From: an uncultured Akkermansia sp.
Lineage (GTDB): Bacteria; Verrucomicrobiota; Verrucomicrobiia; Verrucomicrobiales; Akkermansiaceae
Length of the DNA stretch: 64,000 nucleotides
Assembly: GCA_947589345.1 (NCBI GenBank)
Contig: CANQAC010000006.1
Span: 1 to 64,000, forward strand
Direction of reading: 5' to 3'
A program made the position numbers and the translations under genes. Shown one piece after another: positions 17,862 through 25,484 of the stretch (position 1 is the first letter of the stretch; each line of letters opens with the position of its first letter). The notes beneath the pieces were generated by a model that was not told where the DNA came from, did not search any database, and saw only the letters and a list, made by a program, of their open reading frames with translations.

Positions 17862-18191
17862 TTAGTTGAGGCGGAATGTGATTCGCGCCTTGCTCATATC
17901 ATAAGGAGACACCTCGATACGTACTTTGTCGCCCACCACCAGACGAATGAAGCGCTTGCGCATCTTGCCGGAGATGTGTGCCAGAAACTCGTGCCCGCTG
18001 GCCACGCGCACGCGGAACATGGTGCCGGCCAACACAGCGGACACCACCCCTTCCATCTCAATCTCTCCCTCGCCGTCTTCCGCGGTCTTTTTTTGCTTTA
18101 CCGGCGTTGGCGTCGGGCGGTTATTGCCTTGGGGGGAATGAAATGAGCTGTTGCGCTGGAAATTAGGTTTGCGTCCGTTAGGGGTAGGCAT
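17862..18191 (-). CDS. infA: Translation initiation factor IF-1 with N-terminal extension
   Basis: 109 residues. The C-terminal 70 residues are a clear IF-1 S1/OB fold: MEGVVSAVLAGTMFRVRV, then FLAHISGKMRKRFIRLVVGDKV and SPYDMSKARITFR. IF-1 is normally about 72 residues. Here some 37 residues precede the domain, rich in Asn, Pro, Gln and Lys. The first ATG of the downstream set (18191) is chosen. A longer frame extends to 18287 but crosses the promoter, so it is not expected. If translation began at a later codon the extension would vanish, but no ATG lies close before the OB fold except within it. Transcribed leftward ahead of recQ. Confidence 0.9.
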   Translation of the reverse strand: MPTPNGRKPNFQRNSSFHSPQGNNRPTPTPVKQKKTAEDGEGEIEMEGVVSAVLAGTMFRVRVASGHEFLAHISGKMRKRFIRLVVGDKVRIEVSPYDMSKARITFRLN

Positions 18192-18244
18192 AGATGAGAA
18201 ATCAGGGTGAAGAACTGCGGGAATGCAGGCCACGCAGCGCGGAC

Positions 18245-18273
18245 AGTTTAGAGCGTCGGGGGGCATTTTGCAA
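18245..18273 (-). promoter_or_regulatory. Promoter of infA-recQ
   Basis: Minus strand TTGCAA (18273-18268), a 17-bp spacer and TAAACT (18250-18245), giving a leader of about 45 nt. Confidence 0.6.
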
Positions 18274-18333
18274 GTGCATTCTGCCAATTCTTGCCAAAAA
18301 ATCGAAAAAATCCCCCGAATTCAAAAAATACGG

Positions 18334-18362
18334 TTGACAAACGGGAAAATAAACAGTACATT
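18334..18362 (+). promoter_or_regulatory. Promoter of rplM-rpsI
   Basis: TTGACA (18334-18339), a 17-bp spacer and TACATT (18357-18362). The leader would be about 60 nt, longer than for most genes here, leaving room for ribosomal-protein feedback control. Confidence 0.8.
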
Positions 18363-18428
18363 CCTGTCCCGCACATCGCAAGGGGGTGTTCCTCTCGCGG
18401 TGTTGTGTGAACGGAATTAGTAACATCT

Positions 18429-18860
18429 ATGAAAACCTTTTCTGCCAAAGCTCAGGATATCGAGCGCAAGTGGTATGTGATTGATGCTGCCGATAAGGTA
18501 CTCGGTCAGGTGGCTGTGAAAGCCGCCAACATCCTGCGCGGGAAAAATAAGACCATCTTTACTCCGCATACCGACTGCGGGGACTACGTCGTGATTGTCA
18601 ATGCAGACAAGGTGCTGCTCACCGGCAACAAGGAGCAAGCTAAGATCTACACGCGTTATACCGGTTATGTGGGAAATCAGGTGGTACTCACCCCCGCAAA
18701 GGTTCGCCGTAAGAAGCCGACTTTCCTTTTGGAGCATGCCGTGTTGGGGATGGTGCCGCATACGCGCCAAGGTCGCGCCCAGGCCGTGCGTCTCAAGGTG
18801 TATGCCGGCAGTGAGCATCCGCACGCCGCTCAGAATCCTGCTCCTGTCACTCTTTCCTGA
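18429..18860 (+). CDS. rplM: 50S ribosomal protein L13
   Basis: 143 residues, standard for L13, an early-assembly protein of the large subunit. Recognised from MKTFSAKAQDIERKWYVIDA, then VLGQVAVKAANILRGKNK and GDYVVIVNADKV, with the GMVPHTRQGR segment near residue 100. It forms an operon with rpsI, whose ATG starts 11 nt after the L13 stop. No Shine-Dalgarno precedes the ATG. It is divergent from infA. Confidence 0.97.
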   Translation: MKTFSAKAQDIERKWYVIDAADKVLGQVAVKAANILRGKNKTIFTPHTDCGDYVVIVNADKVLLTGNKEQAKIYTRYTGYVGNQVVLTPAKVRRKKPTFLLEHAVLGMVPHTRQGRAQAVRLKVYAGSEHPHAAQNPAPVTLS

Positions 18861-18871
18861 TATATACTACC

Positions 18872-19276
18872 ATGGCTACTACACCTTACAATGCTACCGG
18901 ACGCCGCAAGGAAGCCATTGCTCACGCATGGCTCACCCCCGCAGCGGAGGGTAAATCCGGCAAGATTACGATTAACCGCCGAAGCATGGAGGAGTACCTC
19001 CCCACAGATGCCCTGCAGAATGTCGTGCTTCAGCCCTTCTATACGACCAACACCATGAAGAAGTACGATGTGCTTCTTGTCACCAAAGGCGGTGGCATTC
19101 ATGGTCAGACCGGCGCCATGAGCTTGGCTATCTCCCGCGCTCTTGTCATGATTGATGAGGCCTACCGGCCCTTGCTGCGCGAACAAAAGCTGCTCACGCG
19201 CGACTCTCGCATGAAGGAACGCAAGAAGGCCGGTCGCCCCGGTGCGCGCAAGCGTTTCCAATTCAGCAAACGCTGA
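18872..19276 (+). CDS. rpsI: 30S ribosomal protein S9
   Basis: 134 residues. The N-terminal GRRKEAIAHAWL, central GGGIHGQTGAMSLAISRAL and the C-terminal tail ending KAGRPGARKRFQFSKR are diagnostic. The tail with its final Lys-Arg reaches the P-site tRNA in the ribosome. It is the second gene of the rplM operon and is followed by a strong terminator. Confidence 0.97.
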   Translation: MATTPYNATGRRKEAIAHAWLTPAAEGKSGKITINRRSMEEYLPTDALQNVVLQPFYTTNTMKKYDVLLVTKGGGIHGQTGAMSLAISRALVMIDEAYRPLLREQKLLTRDSRMKERKKAGRPGARKRFQFSKR

Positions 19277-19312
19277 TGGTCCTTTCTCGCTCGATCGGCG
19301 AGTGTTTCGAAC

Positions 19313-19349
19313 AATCCCCCTCAACTGGCTCAGTGCGGGGGATTTTTTG
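19313..19349 (+). terminator. Terminator of rplM-rpsI
   Basis: AATCCCCC (19313-19320) pairs with GGGGGATT (19337-19344) and the stem ends in a run of six T. Confidence 0.88.
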
Positions 19350-19471
19350 TGTCTTGACGTCGGCCCGTCGGAGCTGCATCTTGCGCCCTTGCCCCCACGA
19401 GGCTCCCGCTTCGCCGGGTTCTGCTCATCTCCACCCGGCGCATTTTCTTGCACCCGCACGAATATTCGTGC

Positions 19472-19500
19472 TTGCACTTCCTGAAAACTTCGCGTATAAT
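19472..19500 (+). promoter_or_regulatory. Promoter of tRNA-Ala
   Basis: TTGCAC (19472-19477), a 17-bp spacer and a consensus TATAAT (19495-19500), 14 nt upstream of the tRNA. Confidence 0.85.
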
Positions 19501-19514
19501 GCGCCCGCTTCCGC

Positions 19515-19587
19515 GGGGCATTAGCTCAGTTGGTAGAGCGGTTGCATCGCACGCAACAGGTCAGGGGTTCGAATCCCCTATGCTCCA
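19515..19587 (+). tRNA. tRNA-Ala(CGC)
   Basis: The acceptor GGGGCAT pairs with ATGCTCC with the G3-U70 alanine identity pair. The anticodon stem GTTGC/GCAAC encloses loop ATCGCAC, anticodon CGC. The T-arm AGGGG/CCCCT contains TTCGAAT. CCA is not encoded. Confidence 0.95.
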
Positions 19588-19591
19588 GTTC

Positions 19592-19628
19592 GAGTCGGAT
19601 ACGTTTGATGAATGTATCCGACTCTTTT
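19592..19628 (+). terminator. Terminator of tRNA-Ala
   Basis: A perfect 11-bp stem, GAGTCGGATAC (19592-19602) with GTATCCGACTC (19614-19624), then TTTT. Confidence 0.85.
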
Positions 19629-19712
19629 CGCTCTTCGTATAATTTTGTGGAATGAAGCCACGAAGCAATTTGGGTTGACCCTCTCTTCAACTTCTAGGGC
19701 GGAGGTACACCG

Positions 19713-19761
19713 CGTACCCCCCATCGTATCCCCGAAGCGTACCCCCTCTCTATCATACCCC
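19713..19761. repeat. Four CGTACCCC-like repeats next to tRNA-Ala
   Basis: Imperfect repeats start at 19713 (CGTACCCC), 19725 (CGTATCCCC), 19738 (CGTACCCCC) and 19754 (CATACCCC), spaced 12, 13 and 16 bp. On the other strand they read GGGGTA-type heptamers, like the arm-site repeats upstream of P4-type integrase genes at tRNA attachment sites. No integrase is present here, so this may be a remnant. Apart from this and the flanking terminator, 19629-19840 holds no gene I can see. Confidence 0.5.
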
Positions 19762-19840
19762 ACCAAATCAAGGCAAGCAAAAAGCCCGCCGTCTCTAGGA
19801 CTCGCAGGCTAATCAAACTCAGTCAAACTATGAAATTTGC

Positions 19841-19912
19841 TACGAAGTATAAGATTCGAACTTATGACCCCATCCGTGTGAAGGATGTGCTCTACCACTG
19901 AGCTAACTTCGC
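19841..19912 (-). tRNA. tRNA-Val(CAC)
   Basis: The acceptor GCGAAGT pairs with ACTTCGT. The anticodon stem CATCC/GGATG encloses loop TTCACAC, anticodon CAC. The T-arm ATAAG/CTTAT contains TTCGAAT. CCA is not encoded. Confidence 0.94.
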
Positions 19913-19948
19913 ATGTGAACCGCACGCCCTGATCAACGTGCGGGGAGT

Positions 19949-19977
19949 ATTGTAGCGGAAAGCAAGTCGCATGGCAA
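19949..19977 (-). promoter_or_regulatory. Promoter of tRNA-Val
   Basis: Minus strand TTGCCA (19977-19972), a 17-bp spacer and TACAAT (19954-19949), about 36 nt upstream of the tRNA. Confidence 0.75.
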
Positions 19978-20009
19978 GACTTTTTTTGACTCGTCTGCAG
20001 AAATATCAC

Positions 20010-20065
20010 CGATTCACATCCCTCGCTAATCATCCGGAGCCGGCCCATGAACCGGATGTGAATCG
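20010..20065. repeat. Perfect 12-bp inverted repeat with competing inner stem
   Basis: CGATTCACATCC (20010-20021) pairs with GGATGTGAATCG (20054-20065) across a 32-nt loop. An inner pair, CATCCGG (20031-20037) with CCGGATG (20052-20058), overlaps the right arm, so the two hairpins exclude each other. No T-run follows on either strand. It lies between the rpsD terminator and the tRNA-Val promoter. Function unknown. Confidence 0.6.
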
Positions 20066-20100
20066 TGAGATTTACCAGTTCCTTTTAAGCCAATCACGAC

Positions 20101-20142
20101 AAAAAAATGCCGACAACCCGGTGAAGGGTTGTCGGCATTTTG
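20101..20142 (-). terminator. Terminator of rpsM-rpsK-rpsD
   Basis: On the minus strand a 13-bp stem (ATGCCGACAACCC, 20138-20126, with its complement at 20119-20107) is followed by a run of T (A-run at 20101-20107 on the plus strand). It closes the operon just after rpsD. Confidence 0.92.
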
Positions 20143-20150
20143 AGAGAGAA

Positions 20151-20762
20151 TTAACGGGAGTAGTACTCCACGATGAGCTGCACATTCACGATGGGAGCTA
20201 TTTCCTCCACAGTGGGTACGCGCAGCACCTTACCAGTCAACTTGGCGGTGTCCACCTCAACCCACTCGGGCGTGGAAGCCTCCGTATTGAGCTCCACAAA
20301 GCGGTTGGCGAGGGCTTGCGACCGCGCCTTAGCGGCGACACTGACCACATCGCCCGGCTTACAGTGATAGGAGGGGACATTGACCTTCTTGCCATTCACG
20401 CACACATGGCCATGATTCACCATCTGGCGAGCGGCGGCGCGAGTGTTGGCAAAGTTAAAACGGTAAATGACGTTGTCCAAGCGCTGCTCAAGCAACTGAA
20501 GCAAGATATCGCCGGTCACGCCACGGCGGCGCGAGGCCTCGTGGTAATACCGGCGGAACTGTCCCTCCAGTACACCGTACATGTAGCGCAATTTCTGCTT
20601 CTCAGCCAACATCACACCGTAGTCTGACTTCTTTTTACGACCGGCCCGCGCGCCGTGCTGTCCCGGCGGGAACGGTCGACGAGCGAATGATTTGCTATTG
20701 CCGAAGAGATCCACACCGTAGCGGCGGCTGATCTTGGCGGTAGGTCCTGTATAACGAGCCAT
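20151..20762 (-). CDS. rpsD: 30S ribosomal protein S4
   Basis: 203 residues, the normal length. It nucleates small-subunit assembly and in many bacteria represses its own operon. Seen: MARYTGPTAKISRRYG, the FARRPFPPGQHGARAGRKKK loop, YGVLEGQFRRYY and the S4 RNA-binding domain (RLDNVIYRF, then VNHGHVCVNGKKVNVPSY). The zinc-binding cysteines of some S4 paralogues are absent, so this is the Cys-free form. It is the last gene of a three-gene operon. The usual next genes, rpoA and rplQ, do not follow; a terminator does. Confidence 0.97.
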   Translation of the reverse strand: MARYTGPTAKISRRYGVDLFGNSKSFARRPFPPGQHGARAGRKKKSDYGVMLAEKQKLRYMYGVLEGQFRRYYHEASRRRGVTGDILLQLLEQRLDNVIYRFNFANTRAAARQMVNHGHVCVNGKKVNVPSYHCKPGDVVSVAAKARSQALANRFVELNTEASTPEWVEVDTAKLTGKVLRVPTVEEIAPIVNVQLIVEYYSR

Positions 20763-20799
20763 ATTATTCTATGTTTGTTCAGGGGTTGTTAAATGGTCA

Positions 20800-21351
20800 T
20801 CAGGCGCGACGAGCCTTCGGGGGGCGACATCCGTTGTGGGGGATGGGCGTAACGTCAGAGATCGTCGTGATCTCCAAACCGATAGCCTGCACAGCACGCA
20901 CGGCGGACTCACGACCGGAACCGGGTCCTTTCACTCGCACTTCCACCTCTTTCAGGCCATGGCCCATTGCCTGGCGGCAAGCATCCTGGCACACGACCTG
21001 ACCGGCGTATGCAGTACTCTTGCGGCTCCCTTTGAAATTAAGTTTTCCCGCGGAAGACCAGCCAATCACGTTGCCTTTCAAGTCGGTTACACTCACGACA
21101 GTATTGTTGAACGACGAGGAGATATGCACAATGCCGGTCGTCACGTTCTTGCTACCCTTTGCCTTGAGAATCTTCACCTTTTCCCCGTCATCCGCCAAGC
21201 CCAGCTCAGCAAAGATATCACGGCGCTGCTCAGGCTTACGTCCGCCCTGCTCAGAGGCTGCAACCTCGTCGGTCGAAGCCGGCTGCTCAACCGGAGTCTC
21301 CACCGGCGCCACTTCCTCTACCTTCGTCTCTTCAATGTTTTCTTCTGACAT
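20800..21351 (-). CDS. rpsK: 30S ribosomal protein S11 with acidic N-terminal extension
   Basis: 183 residues against the usual 120-130. The conserved S11 core begins at about residue 66 ([19 protein letters not shown]) and continues with [36 protein letters not shown] and the C-terminal [16 protein letters not shown]. The first 60 residues are very acidic and rich in Glu, Val and Pro ([14 protein letters not shown] and on), then a helical [10 protein letters not shown]. Such a tail on a protein that contacts rRNA is odd; it may be cleaved, regulatory or disordered. ATG 21351 is the only upstream ATG, with no Shine-Dalgarno. Confidence 0.95.
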   Translation of the reverse strand: MSEENIEETKVEEVAPVETPVEQPASTDEVAASEQGGRKPEQRRDIFAELGLADDGEKVKILKAKGSKNVTTGIVHISSSFNNTVVSVTDLKGNVIGWSSAGKLNFKGSRKSTAYAGQVVCQDACRQAMGHGLKEVEVRVKGPGSGRESAVRAVQAIGLEITTISDVTPIPHNGCRPPKARRA

Positions 21352-21378
21352 AGTTTTAGATGGGTTTTGGGTTAGCTA

Positions 21379-21750
21379 TCAGGCCTTCTTTGCGCCCACA
21401 GTCTTCTTGCGTCCCTTACGAGTACGTGCATTCGTACGCGTACGCTGCCCACGCACCGGCAATCCCTTACGGTGGCGAATACCACGCAGGCAATTGATGC
21501 TTGTGAGGCGCTTGAGCGCCATCTGTTTCTCGCGGCGGAGGTCACCCTCAATCAGGATATTATTACTGCTGATCGCCTGCACTATCTTCGTGAGCTGTGC
21601 ATCCGTGAGCGTTCCCGTCCGTAGATCCGGGGAAACTCCGGCTTGCTCCAGCACCTTCTTCGCGGTGGACGGACCTATACCATAGATATAGCACAGGGAC
21701 GCCTCCACGCGCTTCTCGTTGGGTATCTCTATACCGAAAAGTCGAGCCAT
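21379..21750 (-). CDS. rpsM: 30S ribosomal protein S13
   Basis: 123 residues. S13 sits in the head of the small subunit and contacts the P-site tRNA and the large subunit. Seen: [19 protein letters not shown], the helix-hairpin-helix [19 protein letters not shown] and the C-terminal [21 protein letters not shown]. First gene of the rpsM-rpsK-rpsD transcript. rpmJ, often found directly upstream, is not seen between its start and the promoter. Confidence 0.97.
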   Translation of the reverse strand: MARLFGIEIPNEKRVEASLCYIYGIGPSTAKKVLEQAGVSPDLRTGTLTDAQLTKIVQAISSNNILIEGDLRREKQMALKRLTSINCLRGIRHRKGLPVRGQRTRTNARTRKGRKKTVGAKKA

Positions 21751-21822
21751 ACGTTCTTATTGCTTGTTTTTTCTTGCTCTCATCCTTCTCCTGAAGGGTG
21801 AGCCGCCAAGGCACTATACACT

Positions 21823-21850
21823 ATTTTGCCTCCATTGCAAGCCCAATTTT
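21823..21850 (-). promoter_or_regulatory. Promoter of rpsM-rpsK-rpsD
   Basis: Minus strand TTGCAA (21850-21845), a 16-bp spacer and TATAGT (21828-21823), with a leader of about 65 nt. Confidence 0.75.
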
Positions 21851-21909
21851 TCTATTTTTTAAACTTTGGATAAATTTGGGATTAAGCGGAAAAAGGGGAA
21901 AGATTTGCC

Positions 21910-21939
21910 TTGACTGGTGGGGGAGGAGGAAGCTAAGAT
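21910..21939 (+). promoter_or_regulatory. Promoter of the GT10-like gene
   Basis: TTGACT (21910-21915), an 18-bp spacer and TAAGAT (21934-21939). Transcription should begin near 21946, just before the coding start at 21948 or 21954. An AGGAGG in the spacer is therefore unlikely to act as a ribosome-binding site. Confidence 0.65.
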
Positions 21940-21953
21940 GCGCACGCGTGGAT

Positions 21954-22961
21954 ATGCGAGTCAAGTTAGTGCGAGCGTGCATGAAGGGCGGGCACTTCAA
22001 GCTGGAGCGTGAGTTTGAACATTCCGGAGTCACTTTTATTTCAGATGCGGCATGCAGGGATTATGACTGGCTGGTCGTCTATGATGATTTGCCGCGTCCG
22101 GGAGATCAGGGCGTCGTCCGGGAAGAGGAAGAATTGGCATGCCCGCCTGAGCAGACGATTTTGATCACGGCGGAGCCGCCGACAATCAAGCTGTATCCGG
22201 AGTGTTACACAAGGCAGTTCGGATATGTTCTGACAACGCATGACAGGCGATATTTGCCGCACAAAAACTGGCGGAGAAGTGAGGGAAGCATGGAATGGAT
22301 CGTCGATTACACGCCGGAAGAAACATTCGGCATGCCCGAATGGCCAAAGAGCAAGTTGATATCGACTTGTCTGTCGGCGAAAAGAATGAAACACACTCGC
22401 CACTATGAACGCTACAGACTCATCGACTATCTTTCGCAACGAATGCCGGAATTGGATTGGTTCGGCTACGGGAAAAATCCCGTAACATCGAAACAGACAG
22501 CTCTTAACGCCTATAAATACCACGTGGCGGTGGAAAACTATATCCACCCGTATCACTGGACAGATAAGATATCTGACCCGATATTGGCTCTTTGCCTCAC
22601 CTTTTATGCCGGGGATGAGAAATTAGGGGAGATGCTGCCGGAGGAGAGTTTCGTGCCGATACCCATTGATGATCACGAAGCCGTTTTGGAGATTATCCAA
22701 AGGACCATACGCAATGGGGAATATGAGAAAAGGTTGCCGGCAATTCGAGAAGCAAGGCGACGGATTGTAACGCAATACAACACGTACGACCGCGTGGCAC
22801 AAATTATTCGGGAACACAACGAGACCCATCCCCACCCCGCCGTTGCACCATCAAAGCCGATTGTGCTGCGCGGACGGCATCTTTTGCGAAGGAACCCTTG
22901 GAACGCACTCGGTGAATTCGTGAAACTGGTGAGATTTCGCATTATTCACCGGGCTAAATAA
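21954..22961 (+). CDS. GT10-like glycosyltransferase (fucosyltransferase family)
   Basis: 335 residues. The C-terminal half has the GT10 nucleotide-binding signature in recognisable form: YKYHVAVENYIHPYHWTDKI, then DPILALCLTFYAG, as in alpha-1,3/1,4-fucosyltransferases that use GDP-fucose. A DWFGYGKN segment before it also fits. The N-terminal acceptor domain is divergent. The protein has no membrane segment and ends with a basic tail (HLLRRNP, RFRIIHRAK) that could bind the membrane surface, as in some bacterial members. Start ATG 21954 or GTG 21948; both are close to the predicted transcript start. It stands alone, divergent from the S13 operon. Sugar specificity cannot be stated. Confidence 0.7.
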   Translation: MRVKLVRACMKGGHFKLEREFEHSGVTFISDAACRDYDWLVVYDDLPRPGDQGVVREEEELACPPEQTILITAEPPTIKLYPECYTRQFGYVLTTHDRRYLPHKNWRRSEGSMEWIVDYTPEETFGMPEWPKSKLISTCLSAKRMKHTRHYERYRLIDYLSQRMPELDWFGYGKNPVTSKQTALNAYKYHVAVENYIHPYHWTDKISDPILALCLTFYAGDEKLGEMLPEESFVPIPIDDHEAVLEIIQRTIRNGEYEKRLPAIREARRRIVTQYNTYDRVAQIIREHNETHPHPAVAPSKPIVLRGRHLLRRNPWNALGEFVKLVRFRIIHRAK

Positions 22962-22997
22962 AGGCCGCGCGAGCACCTGCTTTCCTTGTTCAAGCGC

Positions 22998-25169
22998 TCA
23001 GTGCATGCCCAACGCTTCCCGGGCAAGCATATTGCAACCGCGAAGATCCAACTTGCCAGTGGGGAGTACGGGGATAGATTCCACCGGGATAATCTCGCGC
23101 GGGCACCAAAGCCTCGGAATGCCCATGGAAACCAAATGTGTACGGATTTCGTCCAACCCTTGCAGTAAGTTACCGAAATGCACGCACGACAGCAAGACGA
23201 GCGCTTCTCCCTTCTGTACATCCGGAACACCTACGATGCAAACCGCCCGTTCCTCCTGAGAAAAATTCAATGGCCTCTGGACAAAACGCTCAATGGCCGC
23301 CTCCACCACTTCATGAGGCACCATTTCGCCACCTATTTTGGAGAATCGGGAGCGGCGCCCACCCAGGGAGATGAAAGCATTGAGGTCCACGCTGCCCAAG
23401 TCTCCTGTTTTGAACCAACCATCGCGGAAAAGGCCCTCGTTGAGAGAATCCGCGCCGATATATCCGGTGAAGACACTCGCCCCCCTCAACCAGATCATCC
23501 CCTGCTCTGTCAACGGCAACACGCGATTATCATCATCGGGATCCGTGATGCGCACGGCGAGTCCCGGCAAGACTTGTCCCACGGAGCCATCGCAGTCCCC
23601 GGGCACGTAATACGGACTCGTGGGGGAAGGCGGTGCATCCGGCAGGTTCACGCAGCACACCGGGGAAGTTTCCGTCAGGCCGTACCCCTCCAACAAGCGC
23701 ACCTTGCACTTTGCCTGAAACTCGGCAGCCAAATCACGGGGTAACTTCTCCGCCCCCACAATAAAGTAACGCACACTGCGGTACGAATCCGGATTAGCGC
23801 GGCGCAGCATGGCGCGCGCGAAGGTGGGAGTCGTGAGGACTAACACACAGCTGTACTTCTCGATGAGATCGTTAAGCGTCTTGGCCTCCAGGGGTGAAGG
23901 ATAAGTAACCATGCTGAAGCCGTACACCGCCGGCAACATCGTGCAGACAGTAAGCCCGAAGCTATGAAAAATGGGTAAACTGCACAGGAAACGACTGCCC
24001 GGAGGCAAGTACACCTTGCTGAGCAGCTGGCACATATTTGCAATAATCATGCGGTGAGTGTACGAGACCCCCTTAGGATCTCCGGACGAACCCGATGTAA
24101 AGATAAGCGACGCCTCATCATGACCATGTCGGGAATCTAAATGCAAGGAACGCACGAGCAAGGCCGTGGGCGTCACCCGGGCAAAGGCCACCCACGCGGC
24201 AATGCGCGCCAAACCAATGCTCTTGAGCAACACATCCAGATGCAGCAGCAATTCTTCCGCCGGCCAGGGAAATTGCGGCAACTTGTTCATGAAAGCACGC
24301 GCGGTAATGAAGTGTTTGATACCGCTCTGTCGAACAATACTGCGCAGAGCCGCCTCCGATGAAGTATAATTAATGTTCACCGGGGAAATGCCCGCTATGA
24401 TGCAGGCGTAATTAGCAATCATACCTCCCTTCCCGGGGGGGAGGATAATGCCCAGGCGAGGCTCTTTCACGCTGCGGCGCAACTCCTTGGCCAGAGCAAT
24501 GGCAACCCCGAGCAGCTTGATGTAGCTGAGTTCAGAACCATCCATCCCGTCGATCAGCTTGGAATGAGGGTTGCGCTTGAAACCTTCCACCAACAAGCGC
24601 CCCAGCGACATATCCAGCATGGGATGGCGCTCAAACTCTGTGGCCGATGCTTGCAGCCACGCTTCCAACGTGCGCTCCCCACTCTGCGGACCGGGCGTCA
24701 GCTTGGGCATGATATGGATAACAGACCAATCGCTGGGGGGCGTCGTCGTGCATGCCGACCAAATATTCATGCGATAAAAACCGACGTACACCGGCACGGG
24801 GGAAATATGCAAGGCCCCCAACTGCATCAAAAAAGGTTTCGGCACGTCCGACAGACAGCCCATAACCTGCGCCGGTCTGCCGGGTACAAAGACAACATGC
24901 CGTCCCGCCTGCAAGTGCGACATGAGGCGTTCGCGCAACTCACGGCTTTGGGTTGCACGGAATTTAAAGGTTACGAGACGCTGGTCACCGATTCGGGACA
25001 AAATTTCAGGTTCGGGAGGCAACTCATCCTCCACCAGATAGACCACCTTGTCGGTTCCTCCTAACTCGCGTTCCAAAGCACAAAGCGTGGTCTTATCCAA
25101 CCTGTTTGGAAGAAACAATGAGGGCTGGTGCGGTAGTTTCTCCTTGCCGTACACGCGTACTTGTCCCAT
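22998..25169 (-). CDS. Aas-like acyl-activating enzyme with degenerate acyltransferase domain
   Basis: 723 residues. Residues about 200-720 are an AMP-dependent synthetase of the acyl-ACP/acyl-CoA ligase type: SLIFTSGSSGDPKGVSYTH (P-loop), LLEGYGLTETSP, GWFKTGDLG and the terminal PTGKLDLRG. The N-terminal 180 residues resemble the PlsC-type acyltransferase domain of Aas, but the H-x4-D motif is not seen; the corresponding place reads LPNRLDKTTL. The acyltransferase part is thus probably inactive or divergent. The enzyme likely recycles free fatty acids onto carrier or CoA at the inner membrane. The ATG is 6 nt from the -10 box, so a leaderless mRNA is expected. Confidence 0.8.
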   Translation of the reverse strand: MGQVRVYGKEKLPHQPSLFLPNRLDKTTLCALERELGGTDKVVYLVEDELPPEPEILSRIGDQRLVTFKFRATQSRELRERLMSHLQAGRHVVFVPGRPAQVMGCLSDVPKPFLMQLGALHISPVPVYVGFYRMNIWSACTTTPPSDWSVIHIMPKLTPGPQSGERTLEAWLQASATEFERHPMLDMSLGRLLVEGFKRNPHSKLIDGMDGSELSYIKLLGVAIALAKELRRSVKEPRLGIILPPGKGGMIANYACIIAGISPVNINYTSSEAALRSIVRQSGIKHFITARAFMNKLPQFPWPAEELLLHLDVLLKSIGLARIAAWVAFARVTPTALLVRSLHLDSRHGHDEASLIFTSGSSGDPKGVSYTHRMIIANMCQLLSKVYLPPGSRFLCSLPIFHSFGLTVCTMLPAVYGFSMVTYPSPLEAKTLNDLIEKYSCVLVLTTPTFARAMLRRANPDSYRSVRYFIVGAEKLPRDLAAEFQAKCKVRLLEGYGLTETSPVCCVNLPDAPPSPTSPYYVPGDCDGSVGQVLPGLAVRITDPDDDNRVLPLTEQGMIWLRGASVFTGYIGADSLNEGLFRDGWFKTGDLGSVDLNAFISLGGRRSRFSKIGGEMVPHEVVEAAIERFVQRPLNFSQEERAVCIVGVPDVQKGEALVLLSCVHFGNLLQGLDEIRTHLVSMGIPRLWCPREIIPVESIPVLPTGKLDLRGCNMLAREALGMH

Positions 25170-25175
25170 GTGTCC

Positions 25176-25203
25176 AGCTTACCACATGTTTTCCAGATTG
25201 CAA
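25176..25203 (-). promoter_or_regulatory. Leaderless-type promoter of the Aas-like gene
   Basis: Minus strand TTGCAA (25203-25198), a 16-bp spacer and TAAGCT (25181-25176), 6 nt before the ATG at 25169. Confidence 0.65.
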
Positions 25204-25424
25204 GTTGTATTATTGGCAAACCAGGGCAGTGTGGAGAAAACTGATCGAGGATGAGCTGCTCAAGGAAATTGCGAGCCGTCTTTCGGGTTGGGGTCCCGGC
25301 GCTGAGCCGGCGCCCGGGAATCGGTCGAACTCTGCCACACGATTTAGGATGAGTATCGCATGACCTTCCCTTCGTCGCATTTGTTTTTGCGATTCGCAAA
25401 GTTCAAAAAAATTACAAAAAAAGC
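25204..25424. other. Intergenic stretch without recognised gene
   Basis: Between the Aas-like promoter and the tRNA-Asp promoter. A GC-rich self-complementary patch lies around 25295-25320. No ORF with gene-like features is seen. Confidence 0.6.
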
Positions 25425-25453
25425 TTGCCAAGTGGGAATGATACCTATACAAT
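25425..25453 (+). promoter_or_regulatory. Promoter of tRNA-Asp
   Basis: TTGCCA (25425-25430), a 17-bp spacer and TACAAT (25448-25453), about 31 nt upstream of the tRNA. Confidence 0.8.
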
Positions 25454-25484
25454 GCCCCCGCACCTGCGGCAACGCGGTGTGGAT

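Noticed and set aside
21938-22012. 24-codon leader peptide after AGGAGG near the GT10-like gene
   Set aside because: The ATG at 21938 overlaps the -10 box and would lie upstream of the expected transcript start.
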